Notes: a model not told the origin generated them from the letters alone. Positions 36,019 through 45,456 are shown, counted from the first letter of the stretch. The stretch is 61,057 nt of DNA from Clostridia bacterium (GCA_910575725.1 CAJTFE010000030.1:1-61057), one strand, 5' to 3'. Numbers and translations are program-made.

Positions 36019-36141
36019 GTAATTGATTTTTGTGCTTCCCATACGGGATATGCGTACCGCATAGATGCACACGTTGTTTAAGATTGAAGGAAGTGTCAGA
36101 AGAGCCATGTGATAAAGTGGCAGACTTTTGGCACTTTTTTT
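36019..36141 (+). ncRNA. Small structured RNA A upstream of ssb
   Basis: Predicted transcript of about 123 nt, from 7 nt after the -10 box to a terminator. TGTGC (36031-36035) pairs with GCACA (36067-36071), enclosing hairpins CCC-ATAC-GGG and ATGCG-TAC-CGCAT. Then CGTTGTTTAAG, then the terminator AAGTG-T-CAGAAG / CTTTTG-G-CACTT with a T-run. A paralogue with the same layout lies at 49219-49324. It has no open frame of note. It is not a tRNA, and I recognise no known family. It may act in trans or regulate ssb. Confidence 0.7.
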
Positions 36142-36179
36142 AATACCAAAAAATTTAATCCAGAAAGGAGAAATGAATC

Positions 36180-36605
36180 ATGTTTACAGCTATCTCATTA
36201 ACAGGAAGGGTTACAGCAGACCTTGAACCACAGAACAGCCAGAACGGAACTCCTTATGTGCAGTTCTATGTGGCAGTCAACAAAGGCTATGGGGAGCATC
36301 AGCATCCCAATTTCTACCAGTGCGTCCTGTTCGGCAAAGCAGTCGAGCGTGCCATCAACGCAGGGGTACAGAAAGGAAGCCTGCTTTTCATTACCGGAGA
36401 TCTGGACCTGGTGGAATACACCCGGAAATCAGACGGGCACAAAGGAACCATACCCAAGATCACGGTATATGAATGGAATTACATTCCCACCGGCAAGAAA
36501 ACGGATGATGCCGGCACAGGAAATCCGGAATCCTCCGACTCTGAGAAGGGGTTCGTACCCATATCTGCAGAGGATTGCGGGGAAGACGGCCTGCCGTACA
36601 ACTAA
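36180..36605 (+). CDS. ssb: Single-stranded DNA-binding protein
   Basis: 141 aa, AAAGGAG upstream. An OB-fold of about 100 residues (SLTGRVTADLEP, then YVQFYVAVNKGYGE, YQCVLFGKAVERA and GSLLFITGDLDLVEY), a linker, and the acidic C-terminal tail DGLPYN, a variant of the DDLPF-type tail that recruits repair and replication proteins. Element-encoded SSBs protect DNA entering the recipient as a single strand. The gene lies directly after small RNA A. Confidence 0.92.
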   Translation: MFTAISLTGRVTADLEPQNSQNGTPYVQFYVAVNKGYGEHQHPNFYQCVLFGKAVERAINAGVQKGSLLFITGDLDLVEYTRKSDGHKGTIPKITVYEWNYIPTGKKTDDAGTGNPESSDSEKGFVPISAEDCGEDGLPYN

Positions 36606-36626
36606 GCATCGGCACTGCGGCCAAAA

Positions 36627-36674
36627 GAGGGATTACAGTCAGGAAGAAATACGGCTGTAATCCCTCTTTTTTTG
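36627..36674 (+). terminator. Strong terminator after ssb
   Basis: AGAGGGATTACAG pairs with CTGTAATCCCTCT, then TTTTTTT. It ends the ssb transcript 22 nt after the stop. Confidence 0.85.
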
Positions 36675-36707
36675 TTTACGGACAGTTAAAAAGAAAGGAT
36701 CAGAAAA

Positions 36708-37574
36708 ATGAAACGGACAATCTTCACCAAAAGCACTACCGCCCTTATCCTCACCCTGCTCGTGCTGGGCGCATTTTTTCCAAAGGAATTATCCCAGAAG
36801 CTCATGGCCGGAGCCATAATTCTCTGGCTTGCCATCCTCTGCGGACAGTTCCTTATCCGGCACTCTGGCAGAGGAATCAGAAGGATCTCCCTGCATAAAA
36901 TACGGACATTTTTTTCCGGAAAATACAGGGCCGAAAAATGTACCGCTGAATCACCGGCCCCTGTTCCGGAACCAACGGATTTCCACATGGGCGAATGTTC
37001 CTATCTCTATTCAGAGCAGGAAGTAGAAATGATGCTCTGCCACATTTCCTTACGCATTACAGATAAGCTGAAATCCGCTTATCCCCAGGCAGTCTGGCAG
37101 TGGAAGCAGAAACCTTCCCTGAAGGATATCCTGGCAGGGGCCACCCTGCGCATTGCGGTGGATGACATGGAGAAATACAACCATGCAGACATCTGCTTTG
37201 ACCGTTTCGGGCGCATCCATGTGCAGCCCCTGGTCGTCGGGAGTTTTCAACCTTCCGCGCAGGACACTCCTCCGGAACCGGAGAATGAAGAGCCTAAAGT
37301 GCCTTCCGTCGTAGATGTCAGCGTCTGGTATGAGCTGGTGGGACAGAAAGTGCTGGAGTCGCTGATCACGAAGCTGAATGCAGGCGGCCACACCAGGCTT
37401 ACCATCAAAGAGAACGGGGATGTGGTCATCCGGCAGAATAAAAAGGAACTGCTGAAAGCCACCCTGGAGAATTTCCCCGGCAGAAACTACTGGGAGGAGC
37501 TTATCTCCACCCTGGAGGAAAATGAACTGAAGGCCCGGATCGCAGGCGACGCCCTGCAGGTCTCATGGGTATAA
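36708..37574 (+). CDS. Membrane protein of the MoxR module, unknown
   Basis: 288 aa, AAAGGATCAG upstream. Two N-terminal membrane helices (about 10-26 and 33-50) are followed by a cytoplasmic region with a Pro-rich linker. The second half contains LITKLNAGGHTRLTIKENGD and DVVIRQNKKELLKATLENFPG. It precedes the MoxR ATPase gene by 33 nt. No known family recognised. Confidence 0.6.
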   Translation: MKRTIFTKSTTALILTLLVLGAFFPKELSQKLMAGAIILWLAILCGQFLIRHSGRGIRRISLHKIRTFFSGKYRAEKCTAESPAPVPEPTDFHMGECSYLYSEQEVEMMLCHISLRITDKLKSAYPQAVWQWKQKPSLKDILAGATLRIAVDDMEKYNHADICFDRFGRIHVQPLVVGSFQPSAQDTPPEPENEEPKVPSVVDVSVWYELVGQKVLESLITKLNAGGHTRLTIKENGDVVIRQNKKELLKATLENFPGRNYWEELISTLEENELKARIAGDALQVSWV

Positions 37575-37607
37575 AGCAAACAAACAGAAAGAAAGGAAGA
37601 TGAAATC

Positions 37608-39395
37608 ATGGCAAAAATACCTCTTTTTGCGAACTGGACCTGGAAGCTTGGGATCCCTGAGCCTTTCGATGGTCTCGCATCCAATGTCAGCACCACCTAT
37701 TATTCCACCTACTGCACTGTTGCGACCAAAAAATCCACTTTGCACGGTCCTCTCCTTTCCGCCATCCTGGCCTATATGGAGATGGATACCACCCTGACGC
37801 CGGGAAGCACTTCCGAGAGCGCCATCGGCACCCAGGGGGAGAAAACGGTAGTGGAATACCAGAGCCGCACAAAGGAGATCCATGTAGTGGTCTTCAACAA
37901 AAAGAACGGGAAATTCCAGGCCGGACGCTATGAGGACGTGACCGGATCCCCCAGGCTCTACTCCCTGAAAGACGGGAGCAACACCGGCACCGCACTGTTC
38001 TTTGCGCTGATGCCGGAAGCAATGACCGATGACGAGTTCCGGGAAAATTATGACCTGCTGGGAAAATGTATGAATGACGGCTTTTCCGATATGGACGAAG
38101 CGGCAAAAGCGGCGTTCATCCTGTGCGACAACCTTTACCGCAGGATTGAGGGCGCCTCCACCTTAAGTTCCGGAGGGATTGCCCTGAACATACCAAATAC
38201 CGGGAACCTCTCACAGCTTACCACGGTGAACCTGAACCGGAATGCCTATTCCCCAAGCAGTGTGCTCTTCGGCACATTCCGCATTCTCACGGGCCGGGCA
38301 GCATCCCCAGCGGCCGCTGCTGTCAGCAGGGACGATTTCGTAAACAAATTCCCACTCTCACAAAGAACCCTTACCCCCAAAGAAGAACTGATGGTTCCCA
38401 GGATTGAAGACTGGTATGTCATCCCTCCTGAAGTGACCATAATCTGCCGCCATGCGCAGATGACTACAAATGGGTGCCAGCCCATGCGCAATTTCATGAT
38501 GCGCGGACCTGCGGGGACAGGGAAGACGGAAGGCGCCAAAGCAATCGCAGCCGGGCTCGGCCTGCCTTATCTGTACTATACCTGCTCTGCCAATACGGAG
38601 ATCTACGACTTCCTGGGGCAGATGCTTCCGGATACAGACGGGAAGACGCCTTTTGACAAAGAATATCCCACGCTGGAAGACATCCAGATGGATCCGCCTT
38701 CGGCTTATAGGAAGCTGACCGGCACCTATGATGAAACCGTTACGGATGCTGCCGTCTATGACAAGCTTTTAGAGGTCATGGAGCAGGATGCAAAGGCAAT
38801 GGCTTCGGAAAACACCTCCGGACAGCGTTTCCGGTATGTGGAGACGCCTCTCATCACAGCCATCCGGAACGGATATGTAATCGAAATACAGGAACCCACC
38901 GTGATCGCCAATCCGGGTGTACTGGTAGGCTTAAATGCCCTTTTAGACCGCTGTGCCAGCATCACGCTGACAACCGGCGAAGTCATAAAGCGCCATCCGG
39001 ACACCGTTGTGGTCGTCACTACCAACAATAATTACGCGGGCTGCCGTGACATGAACCAGTCCGTCATCTCCAGAATGAACCTTATCATGGATATGGAAGA
39101 GCCGAATGTGGACACGCTTACCGAGCGCACCATGAAGGTGACCGGATGTACGGACAAAGCCGTCGTCTCCAACATGGCTTCCTCCATCCAGGAAATCAGT
39201 GAACGGTGCCGGGAGACCATGATCAATGACGGAAGCTGCGGCGTCCGGGAGCTGATCAGCTGGGTACAGTCCTATATGGTCTGCGGGAATGCGCTGGAAG
39301 CTGCAAAGTACACCGTGCTTTCCTCCGTATCCAGTGATCCGGAGAACCGTGCCGACATCCTCTCCTCCTGCCTTGAGCAGAAATTTGCGGCTTAG
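37608..39395 (+). CDS. MoxR-like AAA ATPase
   Basis: 595 aa, larger than typical MoxR (about 330), with an N-terminal extension of about 270 residues. The AAA core has Walker A GPAGTGKT (300-307), a VLVGLNALLDR segment and sensor-1 region VVVVTTNNNYAGCRDMNQS, then VISRMN. MoxR ATPases work as chaperones with VWA-domain partners; a VWA gene follows 275 nt downstream after a small XRE gene. The size and partner recall CobS/CobT-like modules of large plasmids and phages. Confidence 0.82.
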   Translation: MAKIPLFANWTWKLGIPEPFDGLASNVSTTYYSTYCTVATKKSTLHGPLLSAILAYMEMDTTLTPGSTSESAIGTQGEKTVVEYQSRTKEIHVVVFNKKNGKFQAGRYEDVTGSPRLYSLKDGSNTGTALFFALMPEAMTDDEFRENYDLLGKCMNDGFSDMDEAAKAAFILCDNLYRRIEGASTLSSGGIALNIPNTGNLSQLTTVNLNRNAYSPSSVLFGTFRILTGRAASPAAAAVSRDDFVNKFPLSQRTLTPKEELMVPRIEDWYVIPPEVTIICRHAQMTTNGCQPMRNFMMRGPAGTGKTEGAKAIAAGLGLPYLYYTCSANTEIYDFLGQMLPDTDGKTPFDKEYPTLEDIQMDPPSAYRKLTGTYDETVTDAAVYDKLLEVMEQDAKAMASENTSGQRFRYVETPLITAIRNGYVIEIQEPTVIANPGVLVGLNALLDRCASITLTTGEVIKRHPDTVVVVTTNNNYAGCRDMNQSVISRMNLIMDMEEPNVDTLTERTMKVTGCTDKAVVSNMASSIQEISERCRETMINDGSCGVRELISWVQSYMVCGNALEAAKYTVLSSVSSDPENRADILSSCLEQKFAA

Positions 39396-39406
39396 GAGGA
39401 CAGCTT

Positions 39407-39673
39407 ATGGCATTTGTAAAGGAAGAACAGCTAAGGCAGAACCTGGCAAGGAACCTACGGCACCTGCGCATCAGCAGAAAGCCGTACCTTTCCCAGCAGA
39501 TGCTTGCGAAAAAACTGGAGGTTACCCAGAAGAGCATATCCAGGTATGAAACCGGAAAGTGCCTGCCGCCACCCTGTGTGATGGTGGCGATGGCAGAATG
39601 TTTCGGTACCACCACGGATGCGCTCCTTGGAGACAGGCTTCCGAGAAAGAAAGGAAGGGATACAGACAAATGA
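39407..39673 (+). CDS. XRE-family helix-turn-helix regulator
   Basis: 88 aa, AGGAGG upstream. LARNLRHLRISRKPYLSQQM, LAKKLEVTQKSISRYETGKC and LPPPCVMVAMAECFGTTTDA give a standard XRE fold. It sits between the MoxR and VWA genes and overlaps the latter by 4 nt (ATGA), so it is part of that operon and may control it. Confidence 0.85.
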   Translation: MAFVKEEQLRQNLARNLRHLRISRKPYLSQQMLAKKLEVTQKSISRYETGKCLPPPCVMVAMAECFGTTTDALLGDRLPRKKGRDTDK

Positions 39674-41748
39674 GAACCTCACATGTTGCGATCAAAAGAA
39701 TGGTCGCAGACGAAAAAAACAGGCTTACCGACGAACAGCTCTTCGGTTCCCCGCAGTTTGCCGCCTACCTGACGGACATTGCGGAAGGCGCCACAAAGCG
39801 TTACCGCCGGAGCAGCAAAGTAAGCACCTACTGGGATACTTCAGAATCAGCGGAGATCGCCCATACGGACAACCGTATCATCCGGCTGAATGCAGACAAT
39901 TTTCTGACCGGAAGCTTCCCTACAAAGAGCCTGAAAACAGACAGCCTGATCGGGATCGTCGCCCATGAATGCGGCCATATCCTGTATTCGGATTTTACCA
40001 TGCTTGCTACTTACCAGCAGGCACTGTCCGCAGGCCGGTTTTACCCTGCCACACCAGAGGAATTAACCGCCAGGCAGGAAAAAAGCCTGCAGGAGATCCT
40101 GGAATCCGTGGAGGATAAAGATGCTGCGGTCATTACCGCTATCTCCCATATCTCCCACGCCTTGGTGAACCTGATGGAGGATGTCTACATCGAGGGACGG
40201 ATGTGCGATACATTTCCCGGAACCATGAAGACCGGCATCCTTTTAAATAACCTGCGCTATGCGGAAGAAATGGAAACCGTGACAGCAGAGATTGACAGGC
40301 AGCACCATGAAGTGTTCATCCTCATCAACCTGCTGATCCAGTATGCAAAGACCGGGGACATCAACAACCTCGGCGGCTATAAAGGCCCCTATCTGGATGT
40401 GGTGTACGAATGCATCCCCTATGTGGATGATGCGGCATACGATGACGATGCAAAAGCGCGGTTCGATTCCGCCAACAAAATGCTGCTCCTTCTGTGGCCC
40501 TATATGAAAAGCTTTATCGAAAAGGTACGGGAGGACATCAAAAACGGCACCTCAAATGCCGCGGATGACATGAAAAACCAGCTCTCTGGAGCAAGCCCCC
40601 TTCCGGCCCGCAGCGGGAAACCTGCGCCGGGCGCCGGGAAGTACAAACATGAACCTGGTGACGATGACGAGGAGCGTGAGCACCTCCAGCAGGCCCTGGA
40701 TTATGAGACCGGGCGGATCATGCTGGAAAAGACCGATGAGATCGGGGAGGATGGGGACGGCGGGACATCCCGCGTTACAGATTATGCAGGCGCGGGCTAT
40801 ATTTCCCAGGCGGCCTCTGACATGCAGCGGATTATGACACAGCTTGCAGAGGAAAATGCCTATGCCCGTTATGAAGAGGAGCTCAGTGAAGAGCTGCAGG
40901 CGGAAGCGGATCAGATCCGGTACGGCAACGCCCACCGTGGCTGCCATGTGAACATCAACCGGATGTCTTATGTGGACAATTCCTATATGGAAGCCTACCA
41001 GAAGGTCGCCCCTCCCCTCCTGCTCATCTCCAAACGCCTCCAGAAGCAGATCTCCCAGATACTTAAAGATTACAAGGAAGGTGGAAAGCTGGACAACCTG
41101 CCCATGGGAAAGCGGATCAATATGCGCAATGCAGTACGAAATGACGGCAGGCTGTTTTACAAGCTGAAGCTGCCAAATGACCGGATCGATATCGCTGTCG
41201 CCATCCTGAACGATGAAAGCGGCTCCATGTGCAGCCGAGACCGGATCACTTACGCGCGCTCAGCCTCCATCATACTCCATGATTTCTGCAAGGGACTGGA
41301 TATCCCTGTGGCCATCTACGGCCATACAGAAGAGGATGATGTGGAACTGTATGCCTACGCGGAATTTGACTCCATCGACAACAAGGACCACTACCGCCTG
41401 ATGGACATGGGCGCCCGGTGCGGAAACCGTGACGGTGCTGCCCTGCGCTATGTGGCAGAACGCCTGATGACAAGGCCGGAAGCCATAAAGCTGCTGATCA
41501 TCATCTCAGACGGACAGCCTGCCGCAGACAATTACTACGGTACGGCGGCAGAGGCAGACCTGCGCGGGATCAAAAAGGAATATGCCTCCAAAGGCATCAA
41601 AATATTTGCCGCCGCCATCGGTGACGACAAGGAAAACATCCAGCGGATCTATCAGGACGGTTTTCTGGACATCACCCGTCTGGAACGGCTCCCCGTAAAC
41701 CTGGGGAAGCTCGTCATCCAGCAGATCAAAAATAATATCGCTGCATGA
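39670..41748 (+). CDS. Metallopeptidase-VWA protein, partner of the MoxR ATPase
   Basis: 692 aa from an ATG overlapping the XRE stop. A zinc-peptidase-like HECGH motif (99-103) lies in GIVAHECGHILYSDF, with a possible third ligand in NLMEDVYIEGRM. A Pro/acidic linker (about 320-365) precedes a C-terminal VWA domain whose metal site starts DESGS (Asp515), with the LLIIISDGQPAAD strand. It resembles a CobT-type VWA protein combined with a metallopeptidase. Target unknown. Confidence 0.8.
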   Translation: MRTSHVAIKRMVADEKNRLTDEQLFGSPQFAAYLTDIAEGATKRYRRSSKVSTYWDTSESAEIAHTDNRIIRLNADNFLTGSFPTKSLKTDSLIGIVAHECGHILYSDFTMLATYQQALSAGRFYPATPEELTARQEKSLQEILESVEDKDAAVITAISHISHALVNLMEDVYIEGRMCDTFPGTMKTGILLNNLRYAEEMETVTAEIDRQHHEVFILINLLIQYAKTGDINNLGGYKGPYLDVVYECIPYVDDAAYDDDAKARFDSANKMLLLLWPYMKSFIEKVREDIKNGTSNAADDMKNQLSGASPLPARSGKPAPGAGKYKHEPGDDDEEREHLQQALDYETGRIMLEKTDEIGEDGDGGTSRVTDYAGAGYISQAASDMQRIMTQLAEENAYARYEEELSEELQAEADQIRYGNAHRGCHVNINRMSYVDNSYMEAYQKVAPPLLLISKRLQKQISQILKDYKEGGKLDNLPMGKRINMRNAVRNDGRLFYKLKLPNDRIDIAVAILNDESGSMCSRDRITYARSASIILHDFCKGLDIPVAIYGHTEEDDVELYAYAEFDSIDNKDHYRLMDMGARCGNRDGAALRYVAERLMTRPEAIKLLIIISDGQPAADNYYGTAAEADLRGIKKEYASKGIKIFAAAIGDDKENIQRIYQDGFLDITRLERLPVNLGKLVIQQIKNNIAA

Positions 41749-41774
41749 CAGCGGAAGAAAGAAGGGAAAAATTT

Positions 41775-42434
41775 ATGAATCATGAAGATTACATCTCCAA
41801 CCAGATCGCAGTCTACAAAAACAGCAAGACACTCATTGAACTGCGGGACAAGCTGAAGGTCGCATCCCTGGAGTGCTATGCGCACATCCATGCGGACCGG
41901 GAAGAAACGGAGGATGGTTTCCGGAAACACTCCCTGATTGGGATCCTGATGAAGGATTATTCCAGGGGAACCGGCGACAAGGCCGTGACCGTGACCGCCA
42001 ATATTTCCCCGGAAGAGGCAAAATTCATTTTAAGCCGGTTAAGCGCCGGCTTCCAGGAATATACCTTCCAACAGGAAAAGATCTTCGGCACGAAGGATGC
42101 CAAAGGCTATGCACAGGTATCCAAGCTCCGGATCATCCGGGCTACAAAAGACAGTAAAGGGGCAGCCCGGAAGCTCCCCTGGTATATTGAAGTGGAGAAC
42201 GGAAAGGGAATCCCCCAGAAAAATGCCAACGGCGGGACTTTTATGAAGTCCAACTCCTTTGTCAGCGAAGGGAAGGTATTTGCAAACTTAAGTGACCTTG
42301 ACCTGTACAGGCTCTTAAGCCGCACCGCCTCCTATATCGATGCCTGGGAAAAAGCCATTGGGCCGTCGCTCATCACCAAAGCCAAAAATGCCATATCTGC
42401 ACGCCAAGCGAACCAGGCCGGCGATGCAGCATAA
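41775..42434 (+). CDS. Unknown protein of the MoxR/VWA operon
   Basis: 219 aa from an ATG 9 nt after AAGGG; an upstream ATG overlapping the previous stop lacks a ribosome site. Mixed alpha/beta with SKLRIIRATKDSKGAARKLP and WYIEVENGKGIPQKNANGG, suggestive of a nucleic-acid-binding beta-sheet. No catalytic motif. It is the last gene of the module and is followed by a terminator. Confidence 0.6.
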   Translation: MNHEDYISNQIAVYKNSKTLIELRDKLKVASLECYAHIHADREETEDGFRKHSLIGILMKDYSRGTGDKAVTVTANISPEEAKFILSRLSAGFQEYTFQQEKIFGTKDAKGYAQVSKLRIIRATKDSKGAARKLPWYIEVENGKGIPQKNANGGTFMKSNSFVSEGKVFANLSDLDLYRLLSRTASYIDAWEKAIGPSLITKAKNAISARQANQAGDAA

Positions 42435-42454
42435 ATGCCATCATGAACTGTTTA

Positions 42455-42489
42455 AGAAGGGAGCGCCTTATGGACGTTTCCCTTCTTTT
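42455..42489 (+). terminator. Terminator after the MoxR/VWA operon
   Basis: AGAAGGGA pairs with TCCCTTCT across a 16-nt loop, then TTTT. It separates the module from the AbrB-type gene. Confidence 0.65.
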
Positions 42490-42527
42490 ACTTTAAGGGC
42501 CGTCCATATGGCAGGAAAGGAGAGACC

Positions 42528-43055
42528 ATGAAACCAAAAAGAAGTGGGATCATCCGCAGATTTGACATGCTCGGCCGCATCGTGGTGCCAAAGGAAATCC
42601 GCCAGGCACTCCGCCTGAAGGAAGGCGATCCCATGGAGATCGGCATCCGCGGCGAGAGCATTGTCATGGAACGATACCAGCCGCTTTTGTACCTGGAGGA
42701 TACCTGTGAAAAGTATCTCCAGGCACTTGCCGGAAACTGCAGCGTCGCCTGTGCCATCCTGGGCACAGAGCATGTGCTTGCATCCAGGGGCATCACCCTC
42801 CCGGAAGAGCCGTATCTGGCAAAAAAGGTACGGGTACTGATCGAGCAGCAGAAAACCTACTTATATGACGATACGGATCCCCTCTATCTGTTTGAGGAAT
42901 CCAGATACCGCATCCATGCCCTCTACCCTGTGGGCACAGAAGAACAGCCGTCCGGGGCAGTCATCCTTCTGCATTACCGGAACGCTTCCCCGGAGGAACT
43001 GGCCTGCGCCAGGCAGACCGCTGATACGCTGACTGTCCTTTTAAAGGAGGAATGA
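42528..43055 (+). CDS. SpoVT/AbrB-family transcription regulator
   Basis: 175 aa, close to the length of SpoVT. The N-terminal AbrB swapped-hairpin domain is clear: GIIRRFDMLGRIVVPKEIRQ followed by ALRLKEGDPMEIG. The C-terminal part (about 55-175) fits the GAF-like domain of SpoVT. It suggests a sporulation- or growth-phase-linked input to element regulation. It overlaps the first of two possible start codons of the next gene. Confidence 0.85.
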   Translation: MKPKRSGIIRRFDMLGRIVVPKEIRQALRLKEGDPMEIGIRGESIVMERYQPLLYLEDTCEKYLQALAGNCSVACAILGTEHVLASRGITLPEEPYLAKKVRVLIEQQKTYLYDDTDPLYLFEESRYRIHALYPVGTEEQPSGAVILLHYRNASPEELACARQTADTLTVLLKEE

Positions 43056-43057
43056 AC

Positions 43058-43627
43058 ATGAATAAGACACACAAACTGACTGTTTTACAGCAGCAATATG
43101 CAGAGGAGCACATAGGCACTGTCTATGCGTTTCTCCACCATAAAAGGCTCCCTGTGGATGAATATTATGACATTGTGATATTCGGCTATTTATCCGCAGT
43201 GCAGGATTTTGATGAAAATCCGGAATTGTCCCGCTACAGCTTTACCACCATTGCCTGGAGACGGATGAACAGCTGCCTGTGCGACCATTACACTTATGAG
43301 AACCGTAAGAAACGCCGTGCAGCCACCATCAGCATCCATTCCGGCGCAGAGTACGGCCTGACACTGGACGAAATACTGCCGGAGCGCAGAAAAGGGATCC
43401 AGGAGCAGTCCGCTGACCGGATGTTCCTGCTTGAGGTCCTCTCCTGCCTGACAGAAACGGAAAAGCAGATGGTGCTCTTAAAAGCGGACGGCTTTACTTT
43501 CCGTGAGATTGGGGAGCAGTTCTCCCTGTCCACAAAAGGAATCTGCAGCCGTTTCCGCCGCATGCGAGGCCGCCTTGCCATGACAATCGGAACAAACACC
43601 TGTTACATCACAAATATGGAGGAATAA
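43058..43627 (+). CDS. Sigma-70 family-like regulator
   Basis: 189 aa from the second ATG, 7 nt after AGGAGG. The middle contains ELSRYSFTTIAWRRMNSCLC (region 2-like) and the C-terminus a region 4 helix-turn-helix (LSCLTETEKQMVLLKADGFT, FREIGEQFSLSTKGICSRFR). The second sigma-like gene of the window. Confidence 0.78.
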   Translation: MNKTHKLTVLQQQYAEEHIGTVYAFLHHKRLPVDEYYDIVIFGYLSAVQDFDENPELSRYSFTTIAWRRMNSCLCDHYTYENRKKRRAATISIHSGAEYGLTLDEILPERRKGIQEQSADRMFLLEVLSCLTETEKQMVLLKADGFTFREIGEQFSLSTKGICSRFRRMRGRLAMTIGTNTCYITNMEE

Positions 43628-43630
43628 AAG

Positions 43631-44527
43631 ATGACCTACGAAATGTTTAAAAAGGAACTGAAAACATCCCTGGAGGAAAAGCTTGGCAGTGATGCCTGCA
43701 TTTCTTTTGAGCAGAAACTGATGTTTGGGAAAATGACAGATACCATATGCATCAGGGCAGGAAAAAATGATCCGAATTATTCTGCAAATATGGATGCCCT
43801 TTATCATCTGGCATCTGTTGGCGGTCTGGATACGGAGCAGGCAACCAATATGATACTGGAGATCCTTGCCTCCATTCCGGCAAACCGCATATCCCTGGAT
43901 ACCGGAAATATCATCTATCAGCTTATGAACCGATCTCAGATAGAGGCCCAGCTTGACCGGATTCCCCATATCCCGTTCTACGATATGGAGATTACCTTTG
44001 CCTGTGTGGTGGAGGATACAGAAAAAATCAGAAAGAGCATGTTGATCGACAATAAAATGATGGCGCAGAACCATCTTTCCCTTCAGCAGCTTTTCGACCT
44101 GGCACACCAGAATACTTTCCGGATGTTTCCCAGCAGAGCAGAGCTCCTTCAGAATTATTATCAGAAGATGCTGCTTCAGGATCCGGATGCAACAAAAGCA
44201 GATTTTATGAGAGCGGCCGTCCTGTGCATAGCCTGGAATGAGCTGCCTCCTGTATACCGGTTCTCTGCCGGCAATTATCGTTTTGGAGGCGTTGCCATTT
44301 TGGACAACCAGTTTTTAAATTCGCTGGCCCAGAAAGAAAATCACGATCTGCTTCTCCTCCCATGCACAGAACAGGAATTTGTTGTCACTCCATGGGTAAA
44401 AAATCTGGACATGGACGGTACCAGGGAGATGACAAAGGACGCGCTGCAGAATGGAGAAGGAGAAATCCTTACACGCCATATCTTCTGCTACCGGAAAGAT
44501 ACAGGCAGGCTTGAAACAGTGGACTAA
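43631..44527 (+). CDS. DUF5688-like protein, unknown function
   Basis: 298 aa, beginning right after the sigma gene. The start MTYEMFKKELKTSLEEKLGS, a later NRSQIEAQLDRIPHIPF and a C-terminal part on the pattern of GVAILDNQFLNSLAQKENHD and LLLLPCTEQEFVV resemble DUF5688 proteins of Lachnospiraceae, whose role is not known. Codon use is more AT-rich than its upstream neighbours. Confidence 0.55.
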   Translation: MTYEMFKKELKTSLEEKLGSDACISFEQKLMFGKMTDTICIRAGKNDPNYSANMDALYHLASVGGLDTEQATNMILEILASIPANRISLDTGNIIYQLMNRSQIEAQLDRIPHIPFYDMEITFACVVEDTEKIRKSMLIDNKMMAQNHLSLQQLFDLAHQNTFRMFPSRAELLQNYYQKMLLQDPDATKADFMRAAVLCIAWNELPPVYRFSAGNYRFGGVAILDNQFLNSLAQKENHDLLLLPCTEQEFVVTPWVKNLDMDGTREMTKDALQNGEGEILTRHIFCYRKDTGRLETVD

Positions 44528-44586
44528 GGGAACCTAGGATATAACCTTTGTTATCTCCAAATACAAACAAACGAAAGGAGACTTTT

Positions 44587-44844
44587 ATGCTTTCTATTTT
44601 AAAAAAACAGACACCTGACAAATATACCTCTAAGAAACAGATCTGCATTACGGGCATCCTGGCCGGCATCCTTCGTCCGGGAACTTCCGCCCTTTATCTG
44701 TACCGGGGAGAACTGATCCGCACTTCCACCGTGCAGGCCATTCTGGAAGCTGCTCCGGATTATGTGCGGTTTGAAACCTTAAATACCATCTATACCATCG
44801 CATTTGACACACTGCCTGACCAGGCGGTAAAGTCAGCTGCCTGA
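44587..44844 (+). CDS. Small unknown protein
   Basis: 85 aa, AAAGGAG upstream. Contains QICITGILAGILRPGTSALY and TVQAILEAAPDYVRFETLNT, mixed alpha/beta without motifs. The upstream open frame lacks a ribosome site and is rejected. A terminator follows at 44857. Confidence 0.6.
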   Translation: MLSILKKQTPDKYTSKKQICITGILAGILRPGTSALYLYRGELIRTSTVQAILEAAPDYVRFETLNTIYTIAFDTLPDQAVKSAA

Positions 44845-44856
44845 TACCATGACACC

Positions 44857-44888
44857 AGGGACTGTCTGCACTGCAGCAGTCCCTTTTC
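44857..44888 (+). terminator. Intrinsic terminator
   Basis: AGGGACTG pairs with CAGTCCCT, then TTTT. Separates two unknown genes. Confidence 0.65.
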
Positions 44889-44907
44889 TGAAAAGAAAGG
44901 CGTTGCT

Positions 44908-45429
44908 ATGACAGAAGCAAAACAGAAAGAAGCAGATCAACTCCACATGGAACTGGAGCGTCTGGTACTCAAGTTAAAGCATAACCGGGAAAAGGTTCCG
45001 CTGGATGTCTTAAAGACCAAATATGCGGCAGGATACACGGCGCTCAGTCAGAAAATCTGCAGAGCTGCTTCCGATTATGCCAAAATGGTCACCATTGACG
45101 GAATCCGGATCTGTCCGGAGTTTGCAGACGAAGGCATTACCCTGATCAACGATACCATTGCCGGATCCTGCATCTTAAAGGAGCTTTCCAGATCCCTGTT
45201 CCGGCAGATGGATATCGTCCTGTATGATTCCCTTCTGTCAGAATTCCGGGAGAAACTTTTTAAGGAACTACAGACATTTTATGAGAAATACACGGTACTG
45301 CAGGCAGACTTTGACCATCCGGAAGAACCTCCCCGGAAAGTCTGCCTTGCCAATAACTGCACCTGGAAAAATGACCGGTGGATTCCTCTGGAAACGCTCC
45401 AGGAGGAACCAGCACAAAAAGCCGTCTGA
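44908..45429 (+). CDS. Unknown helical protein
   Basis: 173 aa, AAAGG upstream. Largely alpha-helical and charged, with CRAASDYAKMVTIDGIRICP and LFKELQTFYEKYTVLQADFD; no motif recognised. It opens a run of four small genes that all end before the AbiE pair. Confidence 0.55.
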   Translation: MTEAKQKEADQLHMELERLVLKLKHNREKVPLDVLKTKYAAGYTALSQKICRAASDYAKMVTIDGIRICPEFADEGITLINDTIAGSCILKELSRSLFRQMDIVLYDSLLSEFREKLFKELQTFYEKYTVLQADFDHPEEPPRKVCLANNCTWKNDRWIPLETLQEEPAQKAV

Positions 45430-45456
45430 CGGCAGAAAAGAAAAGGAGAACAGAAT

